A stretch of 64,000 nucleotides of DNA. Source: Dromaius novaehollandiae. Lineage: Eukaryota > Chordata > Aves > Casuariiformes > Dromaiidae. Of the stretch, positions 1-14,700 are shown piece by piece. Below the pieces are notes generated by a model. The model was not told the origin of the DNA. It ran no database searches and was given only the letters and a program-made list of their open reading frames with translations. Position numbers and translations under genes: made by a program. Position 1 is the first letter of the stretch. Every line of letters starts with the position of its first letter. The stretch spans positions 29,352,001-29,416,000 of the forward strand of contig NC_088106.1 in NCBI RefSeq assembly GCF_036370855.1, given 5' to 3'.

Positions 1-2517
1 ACCACGGATGCTAGCAAACCCTGTTTTTCAGCTGAACGTAGTCCACTGCTTTTCTCGTCCAGCCTCAGTCTCTTTGGGAAGTTTTTCAGTGCTCATTGTG
101 TTGTGTGAGCCAAATTCATCTCTGCTGCTGGCTGTCTGGAAATGCACATTCCTGTACGGTGAAAGGATTTTAATGGATTTTTGTCTTACTGTTGCGTTGT
201 ATGGACTGGCTCTTTGATCTTCTTCAAATTCCAGAAGCTGCAGGATGCTGCCCCGGGGGAGTATGTGATTGCTGCTGCCCCTAAACCTCTTCCCTGAACC
301 CTTCCCCTGATATTCAGGGAGCAGGTGGGATGTTCGGACCCTGCCCCATCAGGAAAGGATCTTTCTTGCCAAGTATACACTGGCCGACTTGGCAGGAGCA
401 AGCTGTGAACTTTTGCGTGCTTTGTTTGCAGTCTCTCTCTGCTTCTGCCATTGCAAAGGGCAATAGGTAATATTAAGAGACAGTTAAGGCTCCTAAGTGA
501 TATCGGCCGTTACCAGGCACAAAGTCTGGGTGCTTCAGGGAAGTAAATGACAGAGTCATGTGCCTTTTATAGGAGAGGCAGCCTTCTCCCATGCAGATAA
601 ACAGCCATTTCATTACAACGGAGTAGTTTCAGTGCTGCCTGGCTAAAAATACTGTTCATCAAGGAACACGAAACATCAGCTGAATAGGTCACCATCTTTC
701 AGAAGCAGTGTATTTGTGAATTAAAAATAAATACGGATCCTCCCTCAATTTTTGTTTACATGTATTATTTTCTTATTTAATTCAAGAACTGTCTTAAATA
801 GCAATTGTAAGCATATTGACAAAAAGTGCTCAAGTTGTTTGATGAAGAAGAACACTTATTTTAAAATACTTGGATGTCCTGTGGTCAAGATAGTGGTAGT
901 AGCATGTGGAAAGCATATTTCATGGATCATTTTATGGTGATGTGTTAGGATGAGATGCAACAGAAAAGTACGTGTGTTTGCTGGGTGGGCAGTATGGCCT
1001 TCTCGATGTCTGTTGTGGTGTTCTTGAAAACTGAAGAGAGGGGTCGTCCACTGCGCGTCCGCAGGTGCTGCGGGTTGCTTAGCTATCCTGCGTTTCAGCT
1101 GAGAGCTGCGTGCCCTGTCCTCCTTTCCATATTCTGGTACAACGCAAGGTTGCAAGCACGTGTCTGTGCGAAAAATACTCGTGTGCGTGAAGAAACATAT
1201 GCTGAAGACTGCTCTTTGTCCTGCCAAGTCAAAGGAAATTTTTAGCTGTAGATTAACACTGTTGGTTTTATAGTTCGGTGAGCAGCCCGGGCCCCGAGCT
1301 CTGTCTCCGGGTGGGAGCTGGCTTTCCTCAGCCAGGCCTGAAGAGCAGTCGCTCGGAAGGAGGAGCACAGCTCATGTCGGAGGGTCACAGGAGTGATTTG
1401 AGGGAGAGCTTTGCATCAGAATCAGTCCAGCTGGATCTTGGGATTTCTCCCCAGCGGTGGCAGTATCTAGGATGGACGCTTTTGCATGATGCCAGCTGTG
1501 AGCGGTCGTAACACCCCAACAACCCGTTGAGTGCATGAAACGGAGAAAGACTTGTCTTCATAGTGATTGAAAATAGGGCTCCGTACAGGCATGATTTTAT
1601 TTCAGAAATAAGTGGGTTAACTTTTGCTGCTACTGCTAAATGAATTTGTACTCTAAGCTCAAATGTCTATTGAGTTATAGTAAAGAAATTATTGTTTGCC
1701 TTTTATCTTACTGTTTGTATGATGTTAAGGTAATTTGAAGATAACTCGCAGGCATCAAGGTTTTCTGTTCTGATGGGCACAACTGTCTTTAAACAGTTTA
1801 AACCGTGTTATTGGACCACTGTAGCAGTACCCCAACAAGATGCATGCGGGTACCTAGGAAGAGGAGTCTTTTCCTTAAGATCCCTTTGCCTGTTTGACAG
1901 TACACAACGTTGGTGTGGGAAAGACCTCTTTCGGTGACCAGTAGTGGTGGCTGATGGGCTTTAGCTTGGGTAACTTGGTGGTTGCTGGTCTGGATTTTAC
2001 AACCTGCCCCCTCTGACTTTCCTTTTTGTTTCCTATTTTTATACTGCTTCTAGGGAAAAACCCTTTGATATTTTTTCCCCAGTTGTGAATGTTAAATGTT
2101 TCTTCTCACCTGTGCTTTTCACAGCGGTCACGTGCCTAAGAACCGAGACCATCACCCTTGAGTTTTGGAGTAGAAGAACGCTCCCTAAGTTGCAAATACA
2201 GTGTCTCAGGCATGTTAAGTTATTGCCTGCCAAGTCGAAGCGGCTCACACAACTGCTGAAAAGTGGTGGTGTGCTCTGTTGCAAAAGCAGTGGAGAGGGT
2301 GAGGAGGAAGAGGCTAGAGGCAAGCGTCATGGGGGAGATGGGTACTGGCACTGTCCATGGTGGGGTGTATTTTGGGGATGCCCTGCCTCCCTCCCTCAGC
2401 AAAATCCACCTCCAGAGACAAGGAAGGAGGTGGCAGGTGCTGCCCCGGCGTGACCTCGCAGCAGAAGTTTTGTGAACTTGCTCTCTGAAGCTGTTCCCCT
2501 TGCTCACGTGTGCCTAG
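1..2517. other. MAP3K13 intron, 3' part
   Basis: Sequence between an exon outside the window and the exon at 2518. The MAP3K13 N-terminal coding exon is not here, and no other exon or repeat is recognised. Confidence 0.85.
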
Positions 2518-2701
2518 ATACCTGGGAGGTGCCGTTTGAGGAGATCTCGGAGCTGCAGTGGCTGGGCAGCGGCGCGCAGGGAGCTGTTTTCCTGGGCAAA
2601 TTTCGAGCAGAGGAGGTGGCGATCAAGAAAGTGAGAGATCAGAACGAAACAGATATCAAGCACTTGCGGAAACTCAAACATCCGAACATCATTGCCTTCA
2701 A
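2518..2701 (+). CDS. MAP3K13: MAP3K13 exon: kinase N-lobe start
   Basis: Acceptor tgcctag/AT, donor AA/GTAGGT, phase 1 in and phase 2 out. It encodes [15 protein letters not shown], the glycine-rich ATP loop [11 protein letters not shown] and the VAIKK catalytic lysine, ending at NIIAFK. The first codon is completed by a G from an exon outside the window. Confidence 0.97.
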
Positions 2702-5700
2702 GTAGGTTGTGGTATTTGCTATAACCTTACCAGCACTACCTCTGTCAAGGGAAGAGGCAGTAGCTCTCATACCCTGGCCGTGTTTGTAATTCCAGGAATT
2801 AAGTTGTCTGTAGGACAAAGTGGGCCCTCACCCTTTGCTTCCTCTTTCCAATTGTGCATTGCTGTGAAAACGAAGCTGCGGACACCACTCCCACCCAATG
2901 CTGCCCTTTGGGCTTGCTAACAAAACGCATGCTGTGAACCCTGCCAATGTGTGGGTGCAGGAAATCCAAGGAAACCAACCCCTATCACAAATGAGGTTCC
3001 GCCTGTGCAAAGCACGCCAAAAACATTTGCCCTTCCTGTTCAGTAAGGAGAGCTGTTAGCTGAACCTTGCCCAGGCAGAGCGAGCGGGTTGCTCTCCTGA
3101 CCCTTGACTGCCACGTTTAAGAGTTGCTCTGGGAGTCGTATCTGCTGATCCTCACTCGGTGTTTGTTTCCTTTGACAGGGGAGTTTGCACTCAAGCGCCG
3201 TGCTACTGTATTATCATGGAGTACTGTGCGCACGGGCAGCTCTACGAAGTCTTGCGAGCAGGGCGGAAGGTCACGCCTCGGCTGCTGGTGGATTGGTCCA
3301 CGGGCATTGCTAGTGGGATGAACTATCTGCACCTTCACAAAATCATCCATCGAGACCTCAAGTCACCAAAGTGAGTCTCTGGCTCCTCGAATATCCCCTG
3401 ATATTTTATCTTTGGTTAGTGAGCATGACTTGATAATTTGCAAGTGATATCAAGACTGATTTTTGACTTGTAGGATTTAGAAATGCAGTTGAGGCAAAAC
3501 AAAAAAAAGAAATCCCAAAGAAAGTGAGCGCTTTCGTCAATGAAAATGCAAAATCCTTTTCCTTGTCCTGTAATCCTGAGCAGAATGGCCTCATCAACCG
3601 TTCATGTTGATTAGGAAGGGATTTACTCCCAAGGGCTGTTGCAGTACTGCCTTGAGAGATGTGTGCTACAACTGTGATCTCAAAGGGAAGGCTTTTATTT
3701 CCAGAGCTGTGTGGTTTGGGAGAAGCTGGCTTCTGGCAGCAAAGCAAACCCCGATCTACAGGGCTGGAAACACACAAGTAAAAACAGAGTCTGACTCATG
3801 TACAAATCACACTCCAGCATAGTGTTGCTTGAGATATCAAGCAAGGAAAGGAGGTTCACTCCTTCAGTAGTGGACAAAAAGCATTGATCTGCTGGGATTG
3901 ACCACTGGATTTGTGAATTCAACTGTGGGACTTACTTAGCTTTTGTGTTCGAGGGCCACATCAGCCACTAACTTCAGAGCACCTCAGTTGCCTGTTGAGA
4001 CTAAGTGTTGTGTGCAGTTCTCAGTGTCCTAACAGAAGTTGGAGATCTGTTGCCGAAAGTCTGTTGTGGAAGTAGAAAACTTACAGGATGCTGATTTCTT
4101 CTTTTCCTCTTTCCAGTGTTTTGGTTACACACACAGATGCAGTAAAAATCTCAGATTTTGGTACATCTAAAGAACTGAGTGATAAAAGTACAAAAATGTC
4201 TTTTGCGGGTACTGTGGCTTGGATGGCCCCGGAGGTGATACGCAATGAGCCCGTCTCCGAAAAAGTGGATATCTGGTGAGTAGTATTGTTGCTTTAATTA
4301 AATACCTTCACTTTTTGTTTAGCCACTTGCTTTTCCCAGCGCTCGTGTATTCAGTGCTCTTTTCTTGTCCTAGGGATGGAGATAGTTTGCTCTCTGGTGG
4401 AGTATTTCATTCTCAGAAGATCTGCCTAGGGCCCTGAAGTCTGTCACTGAACCATGGGCTAAAGTGGCAAGACAAATGACATGTATGTGCAGACAGTTAG
4501 TGTTGAGGTCTGGAAATGCATACCGAGACTCAGTGCAAACGGTCTGCATCATACAGGATCTTCACAGTAAACAAATGCAACAATTCTTCTCTGTCTCATT
4601 ATTCAGGCCAGAGCTTTCTCTTGCATTACTAGTGCTCGAGGTCCTCTCAGCAACTTCTGCAGCCAGAGTGACTTTTCACTTGCTTTCTATCCTCTTCAGG
4701 GCCTCCCTTGAACTGTAGAGAGGTCTCTACTCTGCTGGCTTGAAGGCTCCAACCATCTTTTCCTTTCTGCACACTTGGACTTGGCTGTTACGTGTACAGC
4801 CACAGGATTATCGTCCAGTGGAACTAACCCTGGATCCAACAGAGAGGAAACCAGGAAACATTATAGGAGATGTGAACACGTATTTCCACCCCATGTGAAA
4901 TGTACTCTGTGTCCCAAGGGTCACAGGGAAAGATCTCTGTGCTACTGAAAATGCTTGAGAGCGAGCTCAGCCTTGGAGCTCCTTTGGGATGCCTCTCCAC
5001 AGGTGTCAGAGTCCTCAAGGGAGCCACATCCCTGTTTCTGCCGTGTTATTTCTGGTTATTAAATGGCAGTAGCCAGGACAAATGCATTTCTCCTCCTTTT
5101 ACAGCAATGATGGATTTTCCTTTTTGTGGCTTTCAGCTTTGGATGCTGTCAGCCAAGCTGCAGGTGGTTGAGAGTGTGAGTGGAGCCAAAAAGCTGCTGC
5201 TGCAGGTAGTTCAGCTCAGCACTCTGCTCTCTACGCTGGCTCAGAGTTGCATCATGACTTTAAGCTGAGATTTCCTGTAGGGAAAGGGAAAGTCTTGTAA
5301 CACATGGTGCACCGTGGTGAACATGTGTTCTCGTGCCTTCTCCTGAGAGCCTCCTCCTTCTAGAATTAGTCAGCAAGAACGGTTTTCCCTGAGATTGGCC
5401 CATGTGCCCAGGACTCAGTCCTAAAAGACATCCAAGTAACCACACACTCCCATGTCTTGTTTCTTTGAGAGAGCTTTCTCTGAGCATCCTGACTGTTGTC
5501 AGCACGCAGAGGTCCATCTGAGAAGACTGGAGGAGCGAGGAGAGGCATTTGTTCATGTGGTCAAGGCCATGGAAGAGACTAGGGAGAACATGCCTGGGAA
5601 AAGCTCTTTCCTCTGTCTAAAGCAAACATTACTTTCGGAAGACACAGTTATAAAGTGATGTTTTGTGTGTTCATTTTGTGTAATTTGGCAACTGGGCTTT

Positions 5701-8700
5701 GGGCAGGAGTCTGGGCATTCAATTTAAGGCAGGCTGCAACAGAGCCAGCTCTTCTGGGAGAAGCTCTTGGATTGTTTTAGGAAGAAATTACAGTCGCCAT
5801 TTGTCTTCTGAGCTCTTCTCTTTGAATCACAGGCTCATTAGGAGAGATGTTGCTGGATTTCCACCCTCAGCTTTTTCTTTAGAGTGGCTTCAGTGCAAGA
5901 GTGTTGTGTGTAGCGACACGTCCAGTAAAAAAGAGCTGCTAGCCCTGCTGAGATCTCTGAGCACTGCTTGACTCCTTTCCCGAATGACTTGCAGATGTCG
6001 TTCTTTGGTGTAAACCTAGAGATGTCTTGGATGCGAGTTGCTGCTAAATGCCCTGCCCAGACTCCAGCACTTAGGGCCACGGTTCCTTTACCCCCACTTC
6101 TTTCTGCTCCCAAATATGGTGGCCTCTCTAGGGTCACCTCTAGGGACACCTGCAGTGTCCCACTGAGGCAGTATAGGCAGTGGCACGTTTGGCTTTTGCT
6201 CTTTGCGTGATGGGAGAAGCCGACCTCTCCTTCGCAGTGATGAGGGGAAAGACCTGTGTGGAGGCGGTGGTAAATTCTCCTCTGTCAGAAGGTACAGCAA
6301 CAATTGCTCAAACTCTTCCTTGACATCCGTCCCTCCCCCAAGATGAGTAAAAGCCCCGTTCCTGAATGCTGACAGCAAATGAGAACAGTTCCTAAGCTGC
6401 TTATATGACTACTCTCTCTCATCTTTAACAGCATGCTAAAAAAAAATCTATAATCTTATCAGGAGTCTTGGAAATCTTATGTCAGGTCTTAATCAGAACA
6501 AAGCTGAAACCAGATGGGGTTTCCTGGTAGCTTGTCCAACCACCTGGGATCCCTGCTTTCTAGCAGCCCACGGAAAGATGTTTCCAGGGAAAAAACGTTC
6601 AGATTCTGACTTTTGTTTTGTTTTGAACATGCTTTGAAGCCAATGGGGTTTTGAAAGTGAGACGTTGTTTATGTGAAGTTCTGTTTCCCGACTGTTGTTC
6701 ACATCCAGGCAGTTTGTCCCTTGGGTGGTCTTCTGTACTTAATAAAGACAATTCGATATAGTACAAGCCAGGAAAACCCGTGCCACTTTTCATTGGCAGA
6801 GCTGGTGCCCCACAGGCGTATGGGGACGCAGGGGAGGAGATACCTGCAGGTGTGAAATTGAGATGGCTGTACGTCCCCTCTTGTCTCAGCCTGGTCTTAA
6901 CGTGCGCTACGTTGGTAGTGGTGTTGGTTCACAGCAGTTTTTGTTTGCCTCTGTATTGACTGGTTTGCTATTTGTTTGCCGTTTTATTGGGTGGATATTG
7001 TAAATAAAACCAATAACTGCTGTCATAAATGAAGGTTTTGGTCCTTACTTGGTCATTTCACCAAGGAAGGGAATCAAAGTGAGTTTCATGGCCGGTATCT
7101 TTCATTTCTCATAATAGGAGGTTCTTACCCAAGCAAAGAACTTTTCTTCTCTCTAATTGTGTGTGTTTGTTCTCTCTTTGACACTCTTTTTTCAGGTTGG
7201 AGCACAAAAGCAATTCCGGATGAAATCACACCTGCTTTTGATACTGACATTTGCACGTGTTGCATTTGTTTCTTCGTTTCCACATTGCGGTAGTTAATAG
7301 TGATGAGTCTCATAAGCTTCTGAACCCCCTACCTAGGAGTGTTACGGGTGGCTGAGTACACACAGCAGCAGAGGGAGCTTTTGGCTAGGAGAAAAAAAGT
7401 TAAATGACACAAAAACACAACTTTTCTGCTGCCTTTGTAAAACACACAGGAATTCTGGCTATGCTGTAGTGGACGATCTGTTCTTATCAATGAAAACAGT
7501 AGAAAGCGTGTCTCAGAAAAGCTAACTTTCCCCATTAACAGGAGTTGGTAAGAATTTGTTTATGTGGAAAAGCTTCTAATGTATTCTCAGGATTTTTAAA
7601 TTCTCACACCGAAATGGGAAAGGGCGTGTGAAAAGCAGCGTGGTTTGGTGTTCAGCACAGTCTGGGACAGGGGAGGAAGAGTACCTCACATGTGAAATAG
7701 CTACTCCAGGTTAGAAGCTAGTAGTTAGACGTTGTTGCATCTACTTGCCGCTCCAGTTCAGACATACTTAGTTCCCTGTTTTGCCAAAGGAACGGCAGTT
7801 TTCCAAGCTCCGGGTGCTTCTGTTAAATTGCATTCATGTGGAAGTTTTTCCCTGGTCTTGTCGTTTTTTGTTCACCAGGTCGTTTGGGGTAGTTTTGTGG
7901 GAGCTGCTTACGGGAGAGATCCCCTACAAGGACGTGGACTCCTCTGCCATCATCTGGGGCGTGGGCAGCAACAGCCTGCACCTTCCTGTCCCGTCCACCT
8001 GTCCGGACGGCTTCAAAATCCTCATGAAGCAAACCTGGTAAGAGCCTCGTCCCCGTGCAGAGCGAGAGATGACTCCTAGCTCTCACCAGACTCCCGGAGA
8101 AACCGCTGAAATGAGGGTCAGGGTGGGAGTGGTGAGCCCAGAGCACAGGACTCTCTTAAATACTCTGCCACCCGGCACAAGAGCAGTTGGGTGTAACGTT
8201 ATGGATCCTGCTTCCTTGTGGCAGAAGGCCTGGGTCCCGGAGGACGTTTGGAGCGTAGGGGAAGGAGCAAGAGAGCTGTGTGGCTTGCGGTTGGGTTGGG
8301 AAGACGGGGCGGGGGGAGGGAGTAGGCAGGCACTGCTGAGATGGGCTAGTGAGGGACAGGGGGTTGAACACTCAAGAAATGGGAGAGCGGGGCTTGATGA
8401 AAGCCCCAGGAAGGTGACAGGGTTAGTCAAGAGTTGCCAGTCAAATGCGAATCAGGAGCCCACAGCATAGAGGTCATCTTCAATAGCCTTCACAGGGTTT
8501 GTTGCTTGAGGAGCTAAGCAGTCGATAGAAGATAGCTCTGCGGGAAGGGCAGAGAAAAGCTGCTGGAAGCAAGGGAGTGGTGAAATTTCTTGAGGCTGGC
8601 TGCAGATTGAAAGCAAATGGATTTTTTTTTTTTTTTAAATACTCTGAAAACATCTTTTAAAGTGACTGGCTTTTGAACTGGACAGAGAAACTCGTGCTTT

Positions 8701-11700
8701 GTGTATGAAGCCAGGATTTTATACATGTGCATATATGGGAGATGTTTCCAGTTTATTCCACCTGCCAGTTGAAATTAGAGATGAAATTCTTGGTCTCAGG
8801 TTATGCATTAATGATTAATCTTTGTAACTGAGTCTTGTCACAGAGCAAAGGTGGTCTTTCAGCATTTCCCCGCTCCGCAGCTATGCCAGCACAAGGGGAG
8901 AAATAGGCCAAAGCGTCAGTGGCTCTTTTAAAGCGGCTGTTTACCCTCCTGATCCTGAGCCGCAGCTTCTACGTATGGCTGCGAAATGCAGATGTCGCAG
9001 CTCCCCGCGCTGCGTGCCCACGCTTGCATCCCCACCTAGTGGAACCAGGTCGCTTGGAGGGGAGAGGTGGCCTAAGAAGCGCTTTCTTACCATTTCAACG
9101 CTGCGTCCATGCAGCGAGTCTGGTGGGTTGAGTCTCGAAGCAAGGATGCCAGTCTCTTTTCTTAAGGGTACTACTGGATTTGTACTTAAGTGGGATCTTA
9201 TGCAGGTGTGCAGTATGTTACAGTACTGAAGGCTCAGTCTTGTACTATATGGCCGTATGGATGTGTCTTGTTTTTATAGTTTTGGCTCTAGTCTGTCAGC
9301 TGCAGGATTCAGAGGACTGATTTTGGTGATTAACACCTTCAAAAGGGCAGGATTAGATAGCGTTATTAACCTGATTTCATGTTAGTAACTGGTCTGTGTT
9401 GTTCCAGGCAGAGCAAGCCCCGGAATCGCCCCTCGTTCCGACAGACACTGATGCACCTGGATATTGCCTCTGCTGATGTGCTGGCTACTCCTCAGGAAAC
9501 CTATTTCAAATCACAGGTAACTGGAGAATGGCTGTAGCCCACGAGCACCAGAGTTGGCTCCGAGGGTCTGCTTTCAGGGGCTGCACTGTGTGCAGCAAAG
9601 TCATGACCTATGATTTTAGTTTGATTGTTGGGGAGAAAAAAGCTGACGGGTATTTAAAAGTCTTTTACCCAGACATTCACAGACTGAGACATCTGCTAGC
9701 TTTAGTCAGAAACTCAGCGTTGTCTCATTCACGTGTCTCTGGAGACTGCTGACTTCAGATGTTCTGGTCCCAGCTGTTTCTCCCGGTACAGTCGTACAGG
9801 AAACCAGAAAACTCTGCTGTGAGAGAAACACTGCATTTATTAGTGAAGATGAGTAGGGCAGCCAGCAGGACAAATAGCTGTCACAGAGCAGTGAAGGGAC
9901 TCGGGCATGCTTGGGGAAGATCTAAAAGGACATTCTTAGAGATTCCTTCGAGTCCTTCCCAGTTGGCTTCTCCCAAGGTGGGAATGAGGACGAAACCTTG
10001 CCTTGAGTATTGAGGATCTCGATACAGTGTTTGGTTGGGGTATGTGTGTGTGTGAGGCAGCGGGTGCCTTTTATTAAAGCTGCAAGAACGAGGGCTTCAA
10101 GGGACCAATAGAGTTAGTATCACCCTAGCGACAGTCATCTTTATAATGAATAGAGCTGCAGAAATGATCGACCTTTCAGTTTATTTTAAGTGCCAAAAGG
10201 GAAGACAATCTCTTAAATTGAAAAGAGCTTTTGGAATTTGATTTTTAATATTTTAGAAAATGCAAGTATATTTTAAGTGAACTAGTATATTTTAAGTGAA
10301 CTAATTGGAAATACCAGCTGCAAATGCTGAAGTGAAACATGCTGCAACTCTTTCACCAAAATAATTCAGCTAACAGAGGCACGTTTTCCACATGAATCTG
10401 CAATTTCTGCAGACAAAGAGTATTGCCCAAGAATTTTCCTTCGGAGCAAGCAGAGTGCTCAATGCTTTGTAAATACCTGAGAGTAAATTATTTTCCTAGG
10501 CTGAATGGCGAGAAGAAGTGAAGAAACATTTTGAGAAAATTAAAAGTGAAGGAACTTGTATCCACCGGCTAGATGAAGAATTGATTCGTCGTCGAAGAGA
10601 AGAGCTCAGGTTTGTTGACAGTCTTTTATGACTGCTACTCGCTCTTCCCATCCAGCCTTTTCTTCTGCCGGTGAAGTGGACTCAGCTCCCTCAGCCTCCC
10701 CTCACAGGGCATGTGCTTCAGCCCCCTGACCGTCTTGGAGTCTGTTTTATACTGCGGGCCCCAAAACAGGACTCAGTATGCCTGGTGGCATAAATTCAGG
10801 CAGCTGAAATTCCTCCCGAGTCCAGAAGCTGAAGTTCCTGCTGGCACATTCTAGGTCTTAAGAACTGCCCACTTCCTTTGGATTAGTCATTTCCAGAGAA
10901 GTGAACACACTCCTCATTTATCAGTCCACCTAAATTCATTTTGAACATTAGACCAACTTAACAATGAAAGCAGAAAGTTTATTTAAGAAAGCGAAATGTT
11001 ATCTTCCTTGCTATAAATTTGCAAGTGTAATTGTGAAAGAGAAAGGTAAAACACCAAGTAGCAGTTCTGCGTCAAACTTGAGAAACTAAAGGAAACCTTG
11101 GTCAGCCAGTTTAACATAGTTGTTGATCACTGTTACTTAGCCCTGGGAAGCTTTCGAAGGCCACATCTTTCTGCCTTGGTTCAAGATGTCTTATACAACC
11201 ACTCTGTAGCTTTAGAGACATGCTGCTTTTTATGGAATACAAATAGATGACAACTTTCCCTGTTTCTTTAGAAGCTGGCTTAACCTCTTCTCTATTGAAT
11301 GCAAACAGAATGGTCCGGCCTTGGCTGAAAGGCCCGTGGATGTATGTTGAGGCATTTGCAGCTTCACTAGTGAGAAGTGTTGCAACTTCTTCAAGACTGT
11401 TAAACATTTTCTAAATCATATTGTGATTCATTCTCTATATCAAACTCTTAATCTTTGTTCACTGTTAGGTCTATCTGCGGTCCACACACAATGTAATATA
11501 GGTGGCAAACTTGACGTTTAGAAGGCCTTTTCCTAAACCACCTGTGCTTTTCCTTGTTCTCCTCTCTCGGTCCAGGGACAGCAGACTGTGGAATACTGAT
11601 TTTTGTTTTCTCTTTTGCAGGCATGCATTGGATATCCGTGAACACTATGAGAGGAAGCTGGAGCGAGCCAATAACTTGTACATGGAGCTCAGTGCTATTA

Positions 11701-14700
11701 TGCTGCAGCTGGAGGTCCGTGAGAAGGAGCTCATAAAGTATGTATCTCTGGGCAGAATGGCCTATCGCGTGTGTGGCAGTGTGCATAGAGGAGACTAAAC
11801 CGGTGCTTCATTGCTAAGCTGTGTAGTGGTCCTTGCAGATTTAGACTCCACTGACATGCTTCCAGGGCTAAAGGAAGGGCTGGCAGGCAGATAGAGGCCT
11901 GTTAAGAATAGGCTACTGCAGACCACGTTGTGCACATATCTTTACCCAGCGTTTACCAGCTGAGAGAAAAGCACCTTTCCCATTTGGCGTTGGTATCCGT
12001 TGTTGGCCCCTTTGTAGAGAGAAACGCAGCGCTGTTTCTGGACTGTGTGCCAGGGCCGTGTTCCAACGGCCTGATCTCTGCAGAGAGAATTTAGAAAATA
12101 CCCAGGTCCTTTCCCAGAACAGCGTGTCGCGTTGCACCCAGCCGTAGCTGTGAAGCAGGCATGCAGCGTGCTCACGCGGAGCTGCGTTTCTGTCCAGCAG
12201 AGCTGCGATTAGATAGAGAACTGATCTGGGTTTTTTCTTCCCCAATGTTTCAGGAGGGAACAAGCAGTGGAGAAGAAGTATCCTGGGACTTACAAACGCC
12301 ATCCAGTCAGACCAATAATCCACCCCAATACAGTGGAGAAGCTGATGAAGAGGAAAGGAGTCTCCCATAAACCAGGCAGCCAGACTAAACGGTAAGAAGT
12401 AACAACCCAGTCGCCGGGAAGCAACTGTGGATCCCCACATAGTCGAGCAGGCAGCTTACATCCCTTTGAGACTGACGACAACTCGGGACAGGTCGAAGGA
12501 GTGTTCTCTGTTGGGCCTGGTCTGATCCTCAAAACCACAATTGGTTAATTACCTTAAGGAAGAAGGCATGAATCCTGCCTTTCCTTCTAGCTGGACAGTT
12601 CTCTGGAACCACGTGGTCCATAGAAATGTTTCAAAGGTGATGATGCCCTGGCAGGAAGTATCTGACGTGTCTCCTGAATTTCTCACAGTCCAAGCAAAGA
12701 GCGGTTAGCTCATCCTTGACTTGGATGTTAGTAGGCAGGACGAGGGATTGTGGAAATCAGCCAGTCCTCAGGGAGGATGGATTTGTTGCTGAGGAATTAA
12801 ATTTGGATTCAAGATGTGTGAATTCATCATCCTTCTCAGCTATTTCCTCTCTGTGTGACTTTCTGAAAGTGAGATACTGCTGGCTTTTTCAGAGGAGCTG
12901 TGTATCCTCCTCCTCCCTTTTCTGGGATTTCTAGGAGTTCGATAGTCGCTGATTAACAGCAAATAATTACTTTTGAATTAATATTCATATATGCATCTGA
13001 AATGAGCAGGCTGACACCGTCAGCAGATTGGGGCCCTGCCGGGCTGAGTGTGATATATGCGTATGGTAAGAGATGTGCCCTACACCAAGGTCTTAGACAT
13101 AGGAGGGAGCTATTTTGGGAGCCAGATCATCAAAGTAAGGGTGAAAGAAAGGAGGAGTGTGTGTGTCAGATATTGGGAAGGGCAGCAAGAAAGCAGTGTG
13201 GGGCATGATTGTGTGAACAGAAGGGACATTGAGTGGAGAGATCAAAAAAAGCTGAAAGCAGAAGTCAAGCATCTAAAGGGGAGGAAGGCCTGCAGATTAT
13301 AGAAAACAGAATCTGCTTATGGCTACAGCTGCCTCTTCGTCCTGGCTCCAAACTGATGTCCTTTCTCAGTCCTTAGTTCTTGGTTTAATGTTAAACTTCT
13401 GCTGACTGTCTCTCAGGCCAGATCTGCTGAAGTCAGAGGGCATACCCAGCACAGAAGCAGCATCCAATGGTTCACCAGTCTCAGGAAGTCCCAAAATGTC
13501 AACACCGAGTGGCAAAAGCCGCTACCGCAGTAAGCCACGTCACCGCCGAGGGAACAGCAAAGGCAGCTACAATGATTTTGCAGGGATCTTGAAAAACCAG
13601 CCAGTGCACGATGATGCACCCCCACCTCTTCCTCATAATCATTCTCATCACCCCGGTCTACAGCAGCAACACGGCCAAAGCCATCCCCATGGCCATCACT
13701 CACGGCTTCATGCCCATGGACAAGACATCGCCAACTGTGCAAACAACTTAAGGTACTTTGGCCCTGCAGCAGCGCTGCGGAGCCCTCTCAGTAACCACGC
13801 GCAAAGGCGGATGTCTGGTTCCAGTCCTGATCTCATCTCCGCTGCCATGGAAGCAGATTGCCGGAGGAATCTGGAGAGCAAAGAAAGCAAAGCTGATCAT
13901 TGGGAGTGTTGCAAAACAGATCCGTATAATTCCTGTCTTCAGTGCCGGCAAGAGAACAGTGGTCAGGTGCAGATGTCATCTCTTGAAACAGGGATCAGCC
14001 ATTCTCAATCACCAACTTGTGTTTCCCTATATGAAAATGCACAGTTCATTGAGAAGATGGAGGAAGAGGGCTTCAGCAGCTGTAAGTCAGCGTCAGCCCT
14101 AGGCACTCCGCAGCACATGGCTTCCTCAGTGCTACCTTGCAAAACAAGACCCATTCAAAAGGTAAGGATGGTGTAGAGATTTCGAAAAACGGAGGCTTTC
14201 CTCCCTGTGCGTGTCTGGATATGTGACGGTAACTAGGCTGTGTGTCCCATGCACAGAGCAGTGGAGTTGTGTACAGCTTTATCTTAAAGAGTTCATACCT
14301 GTGTGAGCTTTGCTTTGTGATCTGGACAGTCTTTTAAAGTTGCTTCTTATTGATAAGTATTGTAGGCCTATTGGTGAGTACTGCAAAAAATGAAGATTAT
14401 TAACTGTGTTTTTGTTAAGGCCCTGTTTTCTGTTACCTGTAATTTAGCCAGTTTTTGTTTGAGCTGAAACTTGGTCTGGCAAATTTTTGTTGCTGAAACA
14501 GCCTCGAAATGCTTTCAAGCCCTTCCCAAAACAAAGGAAGGGGTAAATGCATTGTTTTATTCATGTTAAGCACTTTGCAGCAGTTTCATTCAGAAATTCT
14601 GTAGCGCTGCTGTGCTTTGGAACACAAGTACAGTCCTTGCCGTAGCCTCGGGGACGTGCCTTTTGCTGCTCCTGCAAGAAGCTGGCCCACCTGACTGAAA

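Noticed and set aside
856-1368. 170-codon minus-strand open frame in a MAP3K13 intron
   Set aside because: Resembles no family and lacks any sign of an exon or promoter. It is consistent with chance.
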